Assembly: GCA_964030785.1 (NCBI GenBank)
Contig: OZ034968.1
Coordinates: 54,967,730 to 55,031,729 of the forward strand
Length of the DNA: 64,000 nt
Direction: 5' to 3'
DNA from: Siderastrea siderea
Taxonomy: Eukaryota > Cnidaria > Anthozoa > Scleractinia > Rhizangiidae
A program made the translations under genes and the position numbers. This document shows positions 52,101 through 54,379 of the stretch, piece by piece. The stretch's first letter is position 1; every line of letters starts with the position of its first letter. A model generated the notes under the pieces. The model had not been told where the DNA came from and did not search any database. It saw nothing but the letters and a program-made list of their open reading frames with translations.

Positions 52101-52300
52101 CGACTTTTCGAGTTCATAAAATTAATGCGGGTATTAATTAAAAACCATTCTACTGACGTAAGCAAAGAAAAAGTTGCTAGCTTATGAGGTAAACTAAGAC
52201 TTAATCCTTGATTTTGACGTTATCTTACCGTGAGCAAAACTGTGACAAGCACAAAGGCTTTTCTCTTCCATGTTTCACATTGATTTTCCTGTACAAGCAT
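1..52300 (-). CDS. Giant secreted multi-discoidin (F5/8 type C) and F-type lectin protein; 34 exons, 3' end outside window
   Basis: This is a modular extracellular protein: signal peptide, linker, D1-D4, one F-type lectin domain, D5-D14 and half of D15, 2,492 residues in view. F5/8C domains are lectin-like beta-sandwiches that bind glycans, phospholipid or matrix; the ligand here is unknown. I placed every exon by reading the minus strand. Each join keeps the frame, and each domain shows the family landmarks: an early Cys, ASS, a W/ARL segment, QVDLG, TQG, YS.DG..W, then R.IR..P..W and ELYGC. Introns between domains are phase 1 and those inside domains phase 0, so each two-exon cassette is symmetric and can duplicate without frame loss. 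No transmembrane segment was seen after the signal peptide, but the C terminus is missing. Approximate residues: D1 36-182, D2 183-461, D3 462-609, D4 610-758, lectin 759-907, D5-D14 908-2395, D15 from 2396. No named orthologue is recognised. Confidence 0.9.
792..1412 (-). pseudogene. Penelope-like polyprotein C terminus with GIY-YIG-type endonuclease domain, truncated
   Basis: Visible parts are VRIVLAFKDQVSADFVRKQL, then VVYKFQCDLCDASYVGYT (Cys pair and GIY-YIG-like YVGYT), then HLHQRVNEHK. The frame stops at NKFD because a 27-base deletion relative to the right arm creates TGA. No full reverse transcriptase is present, so it is not autonomous. Confidence 0.75.
1413..1793 (+). pseudogene. 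Penelope-like GIY-YIG-type C terminus, inverted second copy
   Basis: It encodes the same region as the minus copy: KPPIVNQQCVVYKFQCDLC, YEGYTLGHLHQRVNEH, and on to the natural-looking end SIRAKLFA before TGA. The Y-V-G-Y motif is YEGYT here. Nothing upstream on this strand encodes a reverse transcriptase. Confidence 0.72.
1862..1895 (+). ncRNA. Degenerate hammerhead-like motif in Penelope copy 1
   Basis: CTTGAAAA, a TGGCGTCATGACGACACC hairpin, then GAAACGTC. The inverted partner is at 630-663 on the minus strand. The CUGANGA box is damaged, so this is listed only as a relative of the 5.3 kb motif. Confidence 0.25.
2252..2390 (-). CDS. Exon 33: discoidin D14, last third
   Basis: It encodes IFSANTDGSSVNKNQLKNV, then VRFIRLHPKKWHAH and VRVELYGCK. 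Acceptor TTATTCTAG, donor AAAG|GTAAGA. Confidence 0.87.
2860..3012 (-). CDS. Exon 32: discoidin D14, middle third
   Basis: From acceptor CTGTTTAG it opens exactly at VDLGRSYRLRFIATQG, completing the FLQ|VDLG motif left by exon 31. It continues DSAWVEQYILDF and ends NGSIK at AAAG|GTTAGT. It is 153 bases, phase 0 at both ends. Confidence 0.82.
3268..3300 (-). ncRNA. Hammerhead-like motif, inverted partner copy
   Basis: On the minus strand it repeats the 5296-5328 motif with one change (GATGCT before GAAAC), which breaks the closing pair of stem II. It is probably inactive. Confidence 0.32.
3358..4334 (+). mobile_element. 5'-truncated CR1/L2/jockey-like LINE fragment
   Basis: The coding part (to TGA at 4057) has VKYLG, NWKPYLHELS, LYYSIIYPFLTYGLLIWG and LQKRAIRTITF, typical of the region after the reverse transcriptase core in non-LTR elements. 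There is a frameshift just before 3476. The 3' end is TAATAAAGC followed by a short TTG repeat tail ending near 4334. Assignment to one clade is tentative. Confidence 0.72.
4376..5144 (-). pseudogene. Penelope-like polyprotein C terminus (GIY-YIG type), frameshifted
   Basis: The upstream part has FHKDIKYLTQILKKNLFP and VPDKVSTFYFKLPYIG. The downstream part has VVYKFSCAGCNACNVGETT and HFSTRVRVHL, the Cys-rich and GIY-YIG-like module. A frameshift near 4925 and a 117-base perfect duplication break the frame, so it cannot make a full product. Confidence 0.75.
4734..4967 (+). repeat. Perfect 117-base tandem duplication
   Basis: Bases 4734-4850 are repeated exactly at 4851-4967. It lies inside the decayed Penelope-like coding region. 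The lack of any mismatch suggests a recent event or an assembly artefact. Confidence 0.92.
5296..5328 (+). ncRNA. Hammerhead-ribozyme-like motif at Penelope-like element end
   Basis: In order: CTGAGGA (fits CUGANGA), one extra base, a 6-base-pair stem (GGCATC and GATGCC) with loop AGG, GAAAC, AT, GTC. Hammerhead motifs are known from Penelope-like elements. The extra base before stem II and the tiny stem III depart from the textbook form, so activity is unproven. Confidence 0.4.
5674..5701 (+). repeat. (ATT)n microsatellite
   Basis: Nine tandem ATT units just beyond the exon 31 donor, inside the D14 intron. Confidence 0.95.
5800..5957 (-). CDS. Exon 31: discoidin D14, first third
   Basis: The acceptor TTTTCTAG gives VCSDEVGFESWKM and keeps the early Cys. 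A second AG nine bases downstream would drop it. Then FTASSYKSSRSYPWMARLHN, WCPGEND and PFLQ, ending at CAA|GTTAGT. Reading through hits a stop soon after, so the domain must continue elsewhere. Exon 32 supplies it in phase 0. Confidence 0.8.
6551..6657 (+). repeat. 32-base tandem repeat, about 3.5 copies
   Basis: AACGCGTTT recurs at 6551, 6583, 6615 and 6647, exactly 32 bases apart. The unit contains TGTTGAATGATGTTGAACG. Related single copies occur near 19825 and 37930, so the motif is also dispersed. Confidence 0.9.
6680..6824 (-). CDS. Exon 30: discoidin D13, second half
   Basis: It encodes NNIRGLEMRNMVLRIPTEQ, then ARYIKFRPQHWVG and LKLELYGCSK. Acceptor TCTCTCAG, donor AAAG|GTAATG. Confidence 0.87.
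7110..7213 (+). repeat. (GAT)n and (GGT)n compound microsatellite
   Basis: About 24 GAT units (7110-7182) are followed by GGT units (7189-7213). Open frames here are low-complexity artefacts. Confidence 0.95.
7344..7645 (-). CDS. Exon 29: discoidin D13, first half
   Basis: It starts ECAEPLGMVSGLIP, then IQASSFRVGAEPWRARLG, YLVIDFGEPKVV, IEGARDDERW and YKLGSNEPWKNY, ending YDVQ at ACAG|GTAAGC. Confidence 0.87.
8691..8829 (-). CDS. Exon 28: discoidin D12, second half
   Basis: It encodes VFSGCTTNYEIVRKPLP, then SRYLRLHTRTWKAH and SLELYGCD. Acceptor GTCTTTCAG, donor GACG|GTTTGT. Confidence 0.87.
9496..9779 (-). CDS. Exon 27: discoidin D12, first half
   Basis: It starts ACAKPLGLENRHMDDTYLSA, then EFVQVTLTPYGKSVTAIALQG and LSTSEDGTEWHDY, ending QGEVQ at CAG|GTGCTG. 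The donor is weak and the frame continues beyond it, so the boundary rests on domain comparison. Confidence 0.82.
9904..10268. mobile_element. TTAA-flanked MITE, copy A (piggyBac-like)
   Basis: It runs from TTAAGGACGTGCCTACC to AGGAGGCACCGTCTTTAA, so TTAA lies at both ends with inverted GGACGGTGCCT-type termini. The interior has no coding capacity. TTAA targets suggest piggyBac-type mobilisation. Related copies are at 25943 and 37957. Confidence 0.65.
10934..11072 (-). CDS. Exon 26: discoidin D11, second half
   Basis: It encodes VFEGNSEGIKTRNHEIRP, then ARFIRLHAEEWHQ and MRVELIGCK. The closing Cys stays although its usual partner in exon 25 is missing, which leaves an odd cysteine. Donor AAAG|GTACGC. 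Confidence 0.87.
11166..11470 (-). mobile_element. LINE 3'-tail fragment
   Basis: On the minus strand the fragment ends AATAAAGATTG followed by a TTG repeat, the same kind of tail as the LINE at 4334. No reverse transcriptase is visible. The inner boundary near 11470 is a guess. Confidence 0.4.
11502..11827 (-). CDS. Exon 25: discoidin D11, first half (no N-terminal Cys)
   Basis: It begins GVRGVQSLGFEAGKI without a cysteine, then LRASSTLNRFHKQSFGRLN, WCARVTNTSQYFQVDL, LQGRYSG and VTYSNDGIVW, ending DGLK at AAG|GTGAGC. I found no alternative in-frame acceptor that would restore a Cys. Confidence 0.86.
12241..12385 (-). CDS. Exon 24: discoidin D10, second half
   Basis: It encodes QVRGNEANDKAIFIKLGY, then RHVRIRPISYTRN and RIELYGCPAS. 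The exon runs three residues past the closing cysteine. Acceptor TTTACACAG, donor AGCG|GTAAGT. Confidence 0.86.
12386..14074. other. Intron sequence without recognisable genes
   Basis: AT-rich intron sequence between exons 23 and 24. Short open frames exist but none has recognisable motifs or splice context. I see no coding exon here. Confidence 0.6.
14075..14215. repeat. Palindromic (foldback) element
   Basis: The arm 14075-14125 (AAAGAGTGTTTCATCAGG core) pairs with 14164-14215 (CCTGATGAAACACTCTTT), separated by about 38 bases. It could form a roughly 50-base-pair hairpin. It is likely a small foldback or MITE copy. Confidence 0.8.
14270..14303 (+). repeat. Perfect 14-base-pair hairpin with 6-base loop
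   Basis: AGGTAAGATGAACG, loop TTTATT, then CGTTCATCTTACCT. No function is evident. Confidence 0.85.
15095..16115 (-). pseudogene. Intronless rhodopsin-family (class A) GPCR, decayed
   Basis: From ATG at 16115 the frame gives an N terminus with N-X-S/T sites, an in-frame TGA, then TM1 with FGNSLVIA, TM2 with NLSITDMLLAIF, a cysteine before TM3, AVDRFVAVFFP (DRY-like), and TM4. Around 15430-15490 the frame breaks at the expected TM5. A second frame resumes with VARQVVRMMAIVVIVLCICW (TM6) and AKFVKYVLAYSKSAITLFIY (TM7). The TM7 NPxxY motif is replaced by LFIYP. At least one stop and one frameshift make a pseudogene likely. It is nested in the intron between exons 23 and 24, on the same strand. 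The ligand cannot be told. An assembly error is the main alternative. Confidence 0.72.
16729..17195. mobile_element. hAT-like nonautonomous DNA transposon
   Basis: It starts CAGAGGCGGATCCAGG and ends CCTGGATCCGCCCCTG, near-perfect terminal inverted repeats of a type seen in hAT elements. GTATA directly flanks both ends. At 467 bases it has no coding capacity. Confidence 0.75.
17196..19323. other. Intron sequence without recognisable genes
   Basis: AT-rich sequence in the same large intron as the GPCR pseudogene. An open frame on the plus strand at 17371-17682 has no family resemblance or splice support. Nothing else is seen. Confidence 0.55.
19324..19616 (-). CDS. Exon 23: discoidin D10, first half
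   Basis: It starts VCEEALGIEEGLFNITASS, then GYEPWRGRLRG, EFLQVSFG, IATEGDD and LYYSLDGLRFHQY, ending FVGD at GAC|GTAAGT. The adjoining 6.9 kb intron holds the GPCR pseudogene. Confidence 0.88.
19949..20136. mobile_element. Palindromic pair of Penelope-type end fragments with hammerhead-like motifs
   Basis: Arms 19949-20035 and 20048-20136 are inverted copies. The plus arm carries CTGACGA, a short stem (about GGAC/GCTC), GAAAAGTC at 20052-20079. The minus arm carries CGGACGA...GCTCGAAACGTC at 20006-20035. A related single fragment lies at 26979-27152. Assignment to Penelope-type ends is by analogy with the 5.3 kb motif. Confidence 0.5.
20416..20554 (-). CDS. Exon 22: discoidin D9, second half
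   Basis: It encodes IFEGGEDMDIVAKHYF, then TRFIRVIPLTWS and IRIELYGCS. Acceptor TTGTTTAG, donor TCAG|GTATGT. The acceptor-side intron is partly duplicated (see 20555-20890). Confidence 0.88.
20555..20890 (+). repeat. Diverged tandem duplication next to exon 22 acceptor
   Basis: Bases 20555-20703 and about 20728-20885 share the blocks AAAAAGGAAAAA, CCTCGCATAA, CAGTCAATTGATGTAT and CCCGGCAAAT in order. The second copy includes a duplicated pyrimidine tract and TTTAG acceptor look-alike. Divergence suggests an old event. Confidence 0.75.
21604..21896 (-). CDS. Exon 21: discoidin D9, first half
   Basis: It starts VCSAPLGMEDGRI, then FIQVDFGPSRKRITAIAAQG and YYVKYMDDEDDWFNY, ending NGVAR at CGG|GTGAGT. 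The Trp-Cys motif near the middle is absent (FIASITWFP). Confidence 0.86.
22650..23646. mobile_element. Nonautonomous DNA element with about 115-base inverted ends
   Basis: The left end (AGTCTAGGAGGAACAATTTG) and right end (CAAATTGTCCTCCTGGACTA) are inverted copies. Homology continues inward through TTGAATTTCCTGGATTTCC and the CATATGAAA blocks. The 1.0 kb unit has no transposase. Target duplications were not identifiable. Confidence 0.65.
24024..24156 (-). CDS. Exon 20: discoidin D8, second half
   Basis: It encodes TYEANKDAVFEKEQSTSF, then RFVRVIPTKWHDG and MKVQLKGCK, keeping the closing cysteine. Acceptor TTGATTTAG, donor AAAG|GTTGGT. Confidence 0.85.
24344..24496. mobile_element. Palindromic MITE
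   Basis: CTTTTCACAGTTAACTTTTC on the left is matched by GAAAAGGTAACTGTGAAAAG on the right, and complementarity runs almost to the centre (TGTCGGGCA...TGCCCGA). The whole 153 bases could fold into one hairpin. Confidence 0.8.
24772..25091 (-). CDS. Exon 19: discoidin D8, first half
   Basis: It starts ACRDSLDVSLSEAKRGAYT, then ASSFLGPSFEPWSASL, WCADDSSPQFLQIDLG, STRGIP and IQYSEHGDVWVDH, ending QNVNK at CAAG|GTAAAG. No stop occurs, although the frame has no convenient ATG and is easy to miss. Confidence 0.86.
25943..26344. mobile_element. TTAA-flanked MITE, copy B
   Basis: Starts AAGGACGGTGCCTCC and ends GGAGGCACCGTCCTTAA. The left flank is TCAA instead of TTAA. Interior blocks (TGCGCATACGTTCTGCGCAT, GGTAACCACGCATTTTTCAG) match copy A in order. 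No coding capacity. Confidence 0.7.
26566..26698 (-). CDS. Exon 18: discoidin D7, second half (no C-terminal Cys)
   Basis: It encodes SFSGSYDNTTAWHIISKP, then ARMIRMNTLGWHQYP and MRIELFHK. The terminal YGC is FHK, matching the missing first Cys of exon 17. Donor AAAG|GTTAGT. Confidence 0.84.
26979..27152 (+). mobile_element. Penelope-type end fragment with decayed hammerhead-like motif
   Basis: It contains CTGACCA, GGGCTAACGCTC and AAAACGTC at 27054-27081, the same layout as the 20.0 kb pair but with both conserved boxes altered. Flanking AGTTTCTAAAGAAATTGTGG also appears in inverted form beside the 20.0 kb pair. Confidence 0.45.
27924..28243 (-). CDS. Exon 17: discoidin D7, first half (no N-terminal Cys)
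   Basis: Acceptor TTGTTGTAG is the one that keeps the phase. The exon begins VVSRNNLVVGVKNDYKIP with no cysteine, then MTASSWKPGYYPYAARLD, WCAANN, YLQVDLG, AIQGDS and ITYSQNGVFWVDY, ending GGNIK. Confidence 0.85.
29245..29383 (-). CDS. Exon 16: discoidin D6, second half
   Basis: It encodes VLTVLANFNSIYRLTLPYP, then ARFLILRPLTYHG and RVEAYGCQ. Acceptor GTCTTTCAG, donor CAAG|GTAATT. It completes D6 across the intron that holds the L1-like element. Confidence 0.85.
29857..31010 (-). pseudogene. L1-like post-reverse-transcriptase and zinc-finger region
   Basis: It includes MLFDLLWDGKGDKIKRRVM and EGGLNMIDLPAFNKSLK, then the zf-RVT-type HFKLLNRRIATNVFLCKEG with CTFCKQEPETLLHFFKC. The frame is broken around 30360-30560. 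Confidence 0.7.
31180..32320 (-). pseudogene. L1-like reverse transcriptase core, broken
   Basis: Recognisable blocks in order: NKSPGSEGFPAEFYK, LIPKKQKEPRFLKHWRPI, RQGCPLSPYLFIIAPE and ISQFADDTTLFLD with the catalytic ADD. Frames shift between blocks, so no functional enzyme is encoded. Confidence 0.75.
32490..33430 (-). pseudogene. L1-like AP endonuclease domain remnant
   Basis: Visible parts are WGYKAIFSN, VAILFNKNFEFEI, GGDFNLTLNVELDKVGGGM and the C-terminal NTDHSAISLNF, which includes the SDH-like catalytic end as TDH. The left part is frameshifted near 33200. Confidence 0.7.
33490..34810. other. Spacer inside L1-like element with a small inverted-repeat insertion
   Basis: About 1.3 kb between the ORF1 and endonuclease remnants is longer than a normal L1 spacer and noncoding. 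It contains a TTTA microsatellite (near 33832-33853). Inverted arms near 34302 and 34440 (GTCACAACAGAAGC and GCTTCTGTTGTGAC) suggest a later MITE insertion. Confidence 0.5.
34811..35740 (-). pseudogene. L1-like ORF1 remnant
   Basis: The N-terminal part (MTKKPIKRAERYFSGSPTGS) is followed by a broken charged stretch, probably coiled coil. It ends in an L1 ORF1p-type RNA-binding region: FRAVYRVGKFSEGRTRPTIA, VCKEYKDLVW and RRLLIKAMVKARG. Stops separate the pieces. Confidence 0.65.
36953..37239 (-). CDS. Exon 15: discoidin D6, first half
   Basis: It starts VCADPLGLEEGKM, then TASSYYSNGPASYARLN, LKIDFG, VAVQSGTG and LYYSVDGLSW, ending NAHEK at GAAG|GTACTT. The next exon is 7.6 kb away because an L1-like element lies in the intron. 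Confidence 0.87.
37957..38345. mobile_element. TTAA-type MITE, copy C, truncated and interrupted
   Basis: The left end AGACGGTGCCTCC and the block CGTTCTGCGCA match copies A and B, as do TTTCTTAAGGAATTTACC and ATTTTTGCGCAG. The expected right terminus is missing. A smaller inverted-repeat element (38012-38242) interrupts it. Confidence 0.6.
38012..38242. mobile_element. 231-base MITE nested inside MITE copy C
   Basis: It begins GGCGTGCGTTTCTCAAA and ends TTTGAGAAACGCACGCC, perfect 17-base inverted termini. The two flanking pieces together match one continuous stretch in copy B, which marks it as an insertion. Confidence 0.75.
38378..38513 (-). CDS. Exon 14: discoidin D5, second half (no C-terminal Cys)
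   Basis: It encodes KFLGNDAVTLRRETSLLG, VVRFHPTKWNNWP and RVELLGTK. The closing ELYGC is LLGTK, so this domain has lost both partners of its usual disulfide. Donor AAAG|GTTTGA. Confidence 0.84.
39736..40076 (-). CDS. Exon 13: discoidin D5, first half (no N-terminal Cys)
   Basis: It begins VKDDGLGMYSELIP, with no cysteine where sister domains have one, then IAASSW, WCSAAS and FLEIDLGMEH. It ends before GTGAGT at TQQPI. The acceptor CACTTAAG is weaker than its neighbours. At 341 bases it is the longest ordinary first-half exon, with extra residues around TTTRDRELWNNV. Confidence 0.82.
40438..40884 (-). CDS. Exon 12: F-type lectin (fucolectin) domain in a single exon
   Basis: The 149-codon exon is phase 1 at both ends. 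It encodes an F-type lectin fold: NRALGRQTYQSG, LAVDGN, SCSLT, WWLVDLYGDMKV, FIANRGD, IRVGYSSL, PCGG, VRCTPDVSGTYVTV and LSLCEVEVE. Family members bind L-fucose through a His and Arg residues. The residue corresponding to the His in the usual CxHT-like motif is Leu (CSLT), and the vicinal Cys pair after NRxD is absent (RGDVGYR), so fucose binding may be lost or changed. It sits between D4 and D5 as a symmetric exon that could have been shuffled in. Confidence 0.85.
41943..42084 (-). CDS. Exon 11: discoidin D4, second half
   Basis: It encodes IFQGYKPSVLTMQHELKRE, then VYIRLNVKD and LRFELYGCK, leaving in phase 1 at AAAC|GTAAGT. The usual Arg-Ile-Arg strand is replaced by YIRLNV. Confidence 0.86.
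42505..42735. repeat. Short direct duplication plus imperfect inverted repeat
   Basis: GAGATAAGATTTCCTTGC occurs twice (near 42507 and 42540). TCGTGCCCAGAGTCCC (near 42611) pairs with GGGGCTCTGGGCACCA (near 42707). The layout resembles a small nonautonomous element. No coding content. Confidence 0.5.
42773..43077 (-). CDS. Exon 10: discoidin D4, first half
   Basis: It starts ACFNPLGMEAHEL, then DITASTWKNGYNPYKARLNG, FIQVKLD, VATQPM and FTISYSSDGIDWVEY, ending DGEVK at CAAG|GTAGGG. A complete domain half with both entry and exit phases as expected. Confidence 0.88.
44114..44252 (-). CDS. Exon 9: discoidin D3, second half
   Basis: It encodes EINGNVDEDKVATKTFLLP, VRIRPMTWHQ and RIELYGCQ. Acceptor TTTTTCCATAG, donor CAAG|GTAACG. 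Confidence 0.87.
45146..45450 (-). CDS. Exon 8: discoidin D3, first half
   Basis: It starts ECVDDLGAGTGEIP, has MTASSHLGPGYQPW, WCSATNDGSQYLQV and LRTQGS, and ends TRLGQVE at GAG|GTATTG. The frame stays open past this donor, so the exon end was set by comparison with sister exons. Confidence 0.85.
45740..45880. repeat. Possible dispersed repeat fragment
   Basis: The stretch around GATTACCCGGAGAAAAACCC followed by CTCGGAGCAAGGACGAGAAC looks like a short dispersed element. No partner copy is in this window, so this is weak. Confidence 0.25.
46495..46633 (-). CDS. Exon 7: discoidin D2, second half
   Basis: It opens EFEGNTNPVIVEV, has ITRYIRIYPKAF and closes MRVEIYGCK. Acceptor TTTTTGCAG, donor AAAG|GTACTT, phase 0 in and phase 1 out. 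Confidence 0.88.
46735..47070 (+). repeat. Degenerate 12-base minisatellite
   Basis: Units resembling CCTCGCGTTCGC repeat for about 330 bases, giving open frames in several phases that are not genes. It lies between exons 6 and 7. Confidence 0.75.
47177..47609 (-). CDS. Exon 6: Asn-rich repeat insert plus end of D2 first half
   Basis: The 433-base exon has acceptor TTCACAACAG, enters in phase 2 and leaves in phase 0. About 105 residues rich in Asn and Ser/Thr come first. They contain two copies of a 28-residue unit (AGQNSS...NITLANNSS...) plus partial copies, with at least 15 N-X-S/T sequons. It then rejoins the domain fold at AFVKFFTISYSDNGDDW and ends GGEVK. Cysteines lie at both edges of the insert (INC before, NKTC after). 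An opposite-strand frame is also open, but only the minus strand has matching splice sites and domain sequence. Confidence 0.82.
47640..48668. other. Intron sequence without recognisable features
   Basis: Intron between exons 5 and 6. Short plus- and minus-strand frames have no family motifs. I see nothing assignable. Confidence 0.5.
48669..48933 (-). CDS. Exon 5: discoidin D2, start of domain
   Basis: It begins ACLDPFGVAEG and has YLQIDLGERF and IAIQGND. Unlike the sister exons it stops early, after EWVIEKKIQINC, at CAG|GTACGT in phase 2. The rest of this half-domain is in exon 6, which also brings an Asn-rich insert. The shorter length and unique phase 2 show that the cassette was remodelled. 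Confidence 0.82.
49200..49368 (+). repeat. TTTA/TTA low-complexity tract
   Basis: About 170 bases of mixed TTTA, ATTTATTT and (ATT)n units in the intron between exons 4 and 5. Confidence 0.9.
49668..49812 (-). CDS. Exon 4: discoidin D1, second half
   Basis: It encodes the C-terminal part of D1: NLSFPVRAKMIRIYPK, then MRLEIYGCQ with the closing cysteine. Donor CAAG|GTAAAA, phase 1. Its 145-base length is typical of second-half exons here (133-145). Confidence 0.88.
50135..50430 (-). CDS. Exon 3: discoidin D1, first half
   Basis: The exon opens with DMCNSALGMG, the usual N-terminal cysteine and LGM motif. It continues with a YQISLD strand and a NQG turn and ends YMENGTIK at AAG|GTACAA. Entry is phase 1 and exit phase 0. 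Confidence 0.88.
50436..51641. other. Intron 2 sequence, no coding content seen
   Basis: Between the linker exon and D1. It contains a C-rich run near 51214-51230 and no recognisable exon. Confidence 0.5.
51642..51675 (-). CDS. Discoidin gene exon 2: 34-base linker exon
   Basis: A micro-exon encodes IFENGNSLLFK plus the first base of the next codon. Its acceptor is TTGCAG and its donor AAAG|GTGAGT. It joins the signal-peptide exon (phase 0) to the first discoidin cassette (phase 1). It is supported by frame and splice sites only. Confidence 0.65.
52229..52300 (-). CDS. Discoidin gene exon 1: start codon and signal peptide
   Basis: The 24 codons start at an ATG and give a basic stretch (KRK) followed by the hydrophobic run AFVLVTVLLT, a typical signal-peptide core. 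The donor reads ACG|GTAAGA, phase 0. The start is chosen as the ATG just upstream of this core. A longer N terminus or a 5' noncoding exon cannot be excluded. Confidence 0.75.
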
Positions 52301-54327
52301 GACGAAAATCGCTCTTGGCTTTAGAAGGAACGGAACCTATTAGGATCTAAAAGGCTTGTTCTTCGATTCTTTCACAGATCATCCTAGCAAAAGAATACAA
52401 AATAAACCATGCAAAAAAAAGATGAAACTTTAAAATAGACTTAATTAGATCTCAACTGAAATTGATATTCATCCCATCCTAACAAACCTGCTGTCTACCT
52501 GAGAAATTGTGTGGCTTACATCCGAAAGGACTGACAAATTATTGAAATGACTTATACGAAATGAATGATATTTTTTAGTAGACAGTAACGAAAGGTTGTT
52601 ACCAATTTCCGCACCTTTTTCGTGTTATTTCAGGAACAGTTAATCCAAGATTTAACAACCTTCTGGGAGGTCACTACTTCAAGCAAAAATTTGTCTTTCA
52701 TTTCTCTCCAAGTTAATTTTGTAAACCCATTTTTTAAACATTGCTTGAACATTCTGACAGATACAAAATCGTTTTCGTAGTAATGGAAACACTTTGTTAT
52801 GTGCTGTATGCTTGCAAGTGTAAGCTGACAGTTGACATCAGTTTCGATGCAGGGAAAGTAATTTTTGTCTTTCAATTCACATCATACTTTTCCGGTTCAA
52901 CTTACACTGACCATACGATTAAACCTTTCGATTGCTGTACTTAGTTATCCTGCCATTTAGTCAAAACTGTGCGAACCTCAATTTTCCAAAAGCTATCTTC
53001 TGGGTGGTTAAACACTCTGTTACGAAAGGTCTAAAATATATGAATTCAATATACTTACAGACAAAAGCTAGTCCCATTTTGTTCTTAGTCGACGTAGTAC
53101 AAGTTTAACTTTTCATAAAATAATATATTGACCGGTCGATAAGCTACAATGAGATTAATAAATAATGCATGACATTATGTTATGATTAATTGTGAAACAC
53201 TTCATATGATTCAAACATTTTTAAAACTAAACAAACTTAATAAAGTCGTATTACCCACCTCTTGACAGCGTCGTTCTTGACTTTCATAAGCAACACAAAA
53301 GGGCTTTTCTCCAAAAAATGTTCCACTTTTTTCCTTCTTCGTTAGAGCATTTGAATACGAGGAAAATACAAACTTACATGAAAGGAGAGTTTTCACAACT
53401 AAAGGAACATAGTGCCACCTTTGTTCCTTAGATAGATTCCCCTTTGACAGTTAATTAAATTTAACAATAAATGTTTATACAACGGCAATATGGTGTAGAA
53501 CATATTAAGTAATTACTCCAGAAGGCCATTTTGGTTTGTGTTACCTGTCGCGATAAATTTTGATGATTTCTCGCCCCCTTTGGTTCATCTTATAGCAACC
53601 ACTGACGCAACAATTACGAACGAGTCGTATCGCGTTTAAAGAAGATTCTCGTCGACTTCTGTCAAAATAGTTGACATGCAGCTCGCTTTGGTATCCTAAG
53701 TTTGATTTTAACACAAAACATTCAAGTCTCTCGCGCATGCTATAATAGGAAAATTTATAACAAAACCTATTGGGATAGAAAAAGGAAATCAAATTATTCA
53801 AAGAAAAGGGAAATTAATTCTGGTTTAGTTGTAGTCAGATGCCGTAAGATATGGTATGAGCCTGCACTCAAGCGGAAAGGCGTCTTTTTATGTTGTTTGC
53901 AGCTTTAGTGGCCCTAGTGGTCGGTGAAATGAGTTACGTATACGTAACCGTAGTTTTGGAATGAGCGTGTTCCTTCCTTTGTCAGCACGCGCTTTGTTAG
54001 TCCCTATATTTATATATTTATTTATCTCTCTTGTTTATATATTTGTCTGGATACGGGTTTGCCACATTCGCCTTGCATGACGTCATCAGTATTGTATAAG
54101 TTCCCATTTTGTCATAGTCACGTGCTAACTTGGCAGAGTGCTCGTTTTATTTAGGCTGAACGATTGATTCGTTTACAAGACAGCTGCTCGAGCGCACAAC
54201 TCGAATATAGAGAAAGAACCACAATCCTTTGCGCTACAACTTACAGGGCGTATGCAATGACAACAAATTTTATCAAATTGTCAGGAAAATTATAACTGAA
54301 CTGAACGGTATCATTCGCAGGGGGGAA
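52301..54327. promoter_or_regulatory. Divergent intergenic region between the discoidin and Ly6-type genes
   Basis: About 2 kb separates the two start codons, which point away from each other. Core promoters for both genes should lie here, but no exact start site can be set. A perfect CRE palindrome (TGACGTCA) occurs at 54078-54085. The rest is AT-rich with no recognisable gene. Confidence 0.4.
54078..54085 (+). promoter_or_regulatory. CRE-like palindrome TGACGTCA
   Basis: A perfect cAMP-response-element consensus 243 bases upstream of the Ly6-type ATG. The position suits CREB/ATF control of that gene. A chance match is possible. Confidence 0.3.
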
Positions 54328-54379
54328 ATGCGGCTTGTAATTGAGTTCCTCGTCTTTTCAGCGTTTTTCCAACAAACTG
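54328..54379 (+). CDS. Ly6/uPAR-type protein, exon 1 (signal peptide)
   Basis: ATG opens MRLVIEFLVFSAFFQQT, a signal peptide with a hydrophobic core, ending at ACTG|GTAAGTG in phase 1. The two-exon structure, signal peptide then the three-finger domain, is common in this family. Exon 2 joins after a 2.2 kb intron. Confidence 0.75.

Noticed and set aside
53541..53801. Minus-strand frame of 86 residues upstream of the discoidin start
   Set aside because: No recognisable motif and no phase-matched join to exon 1.
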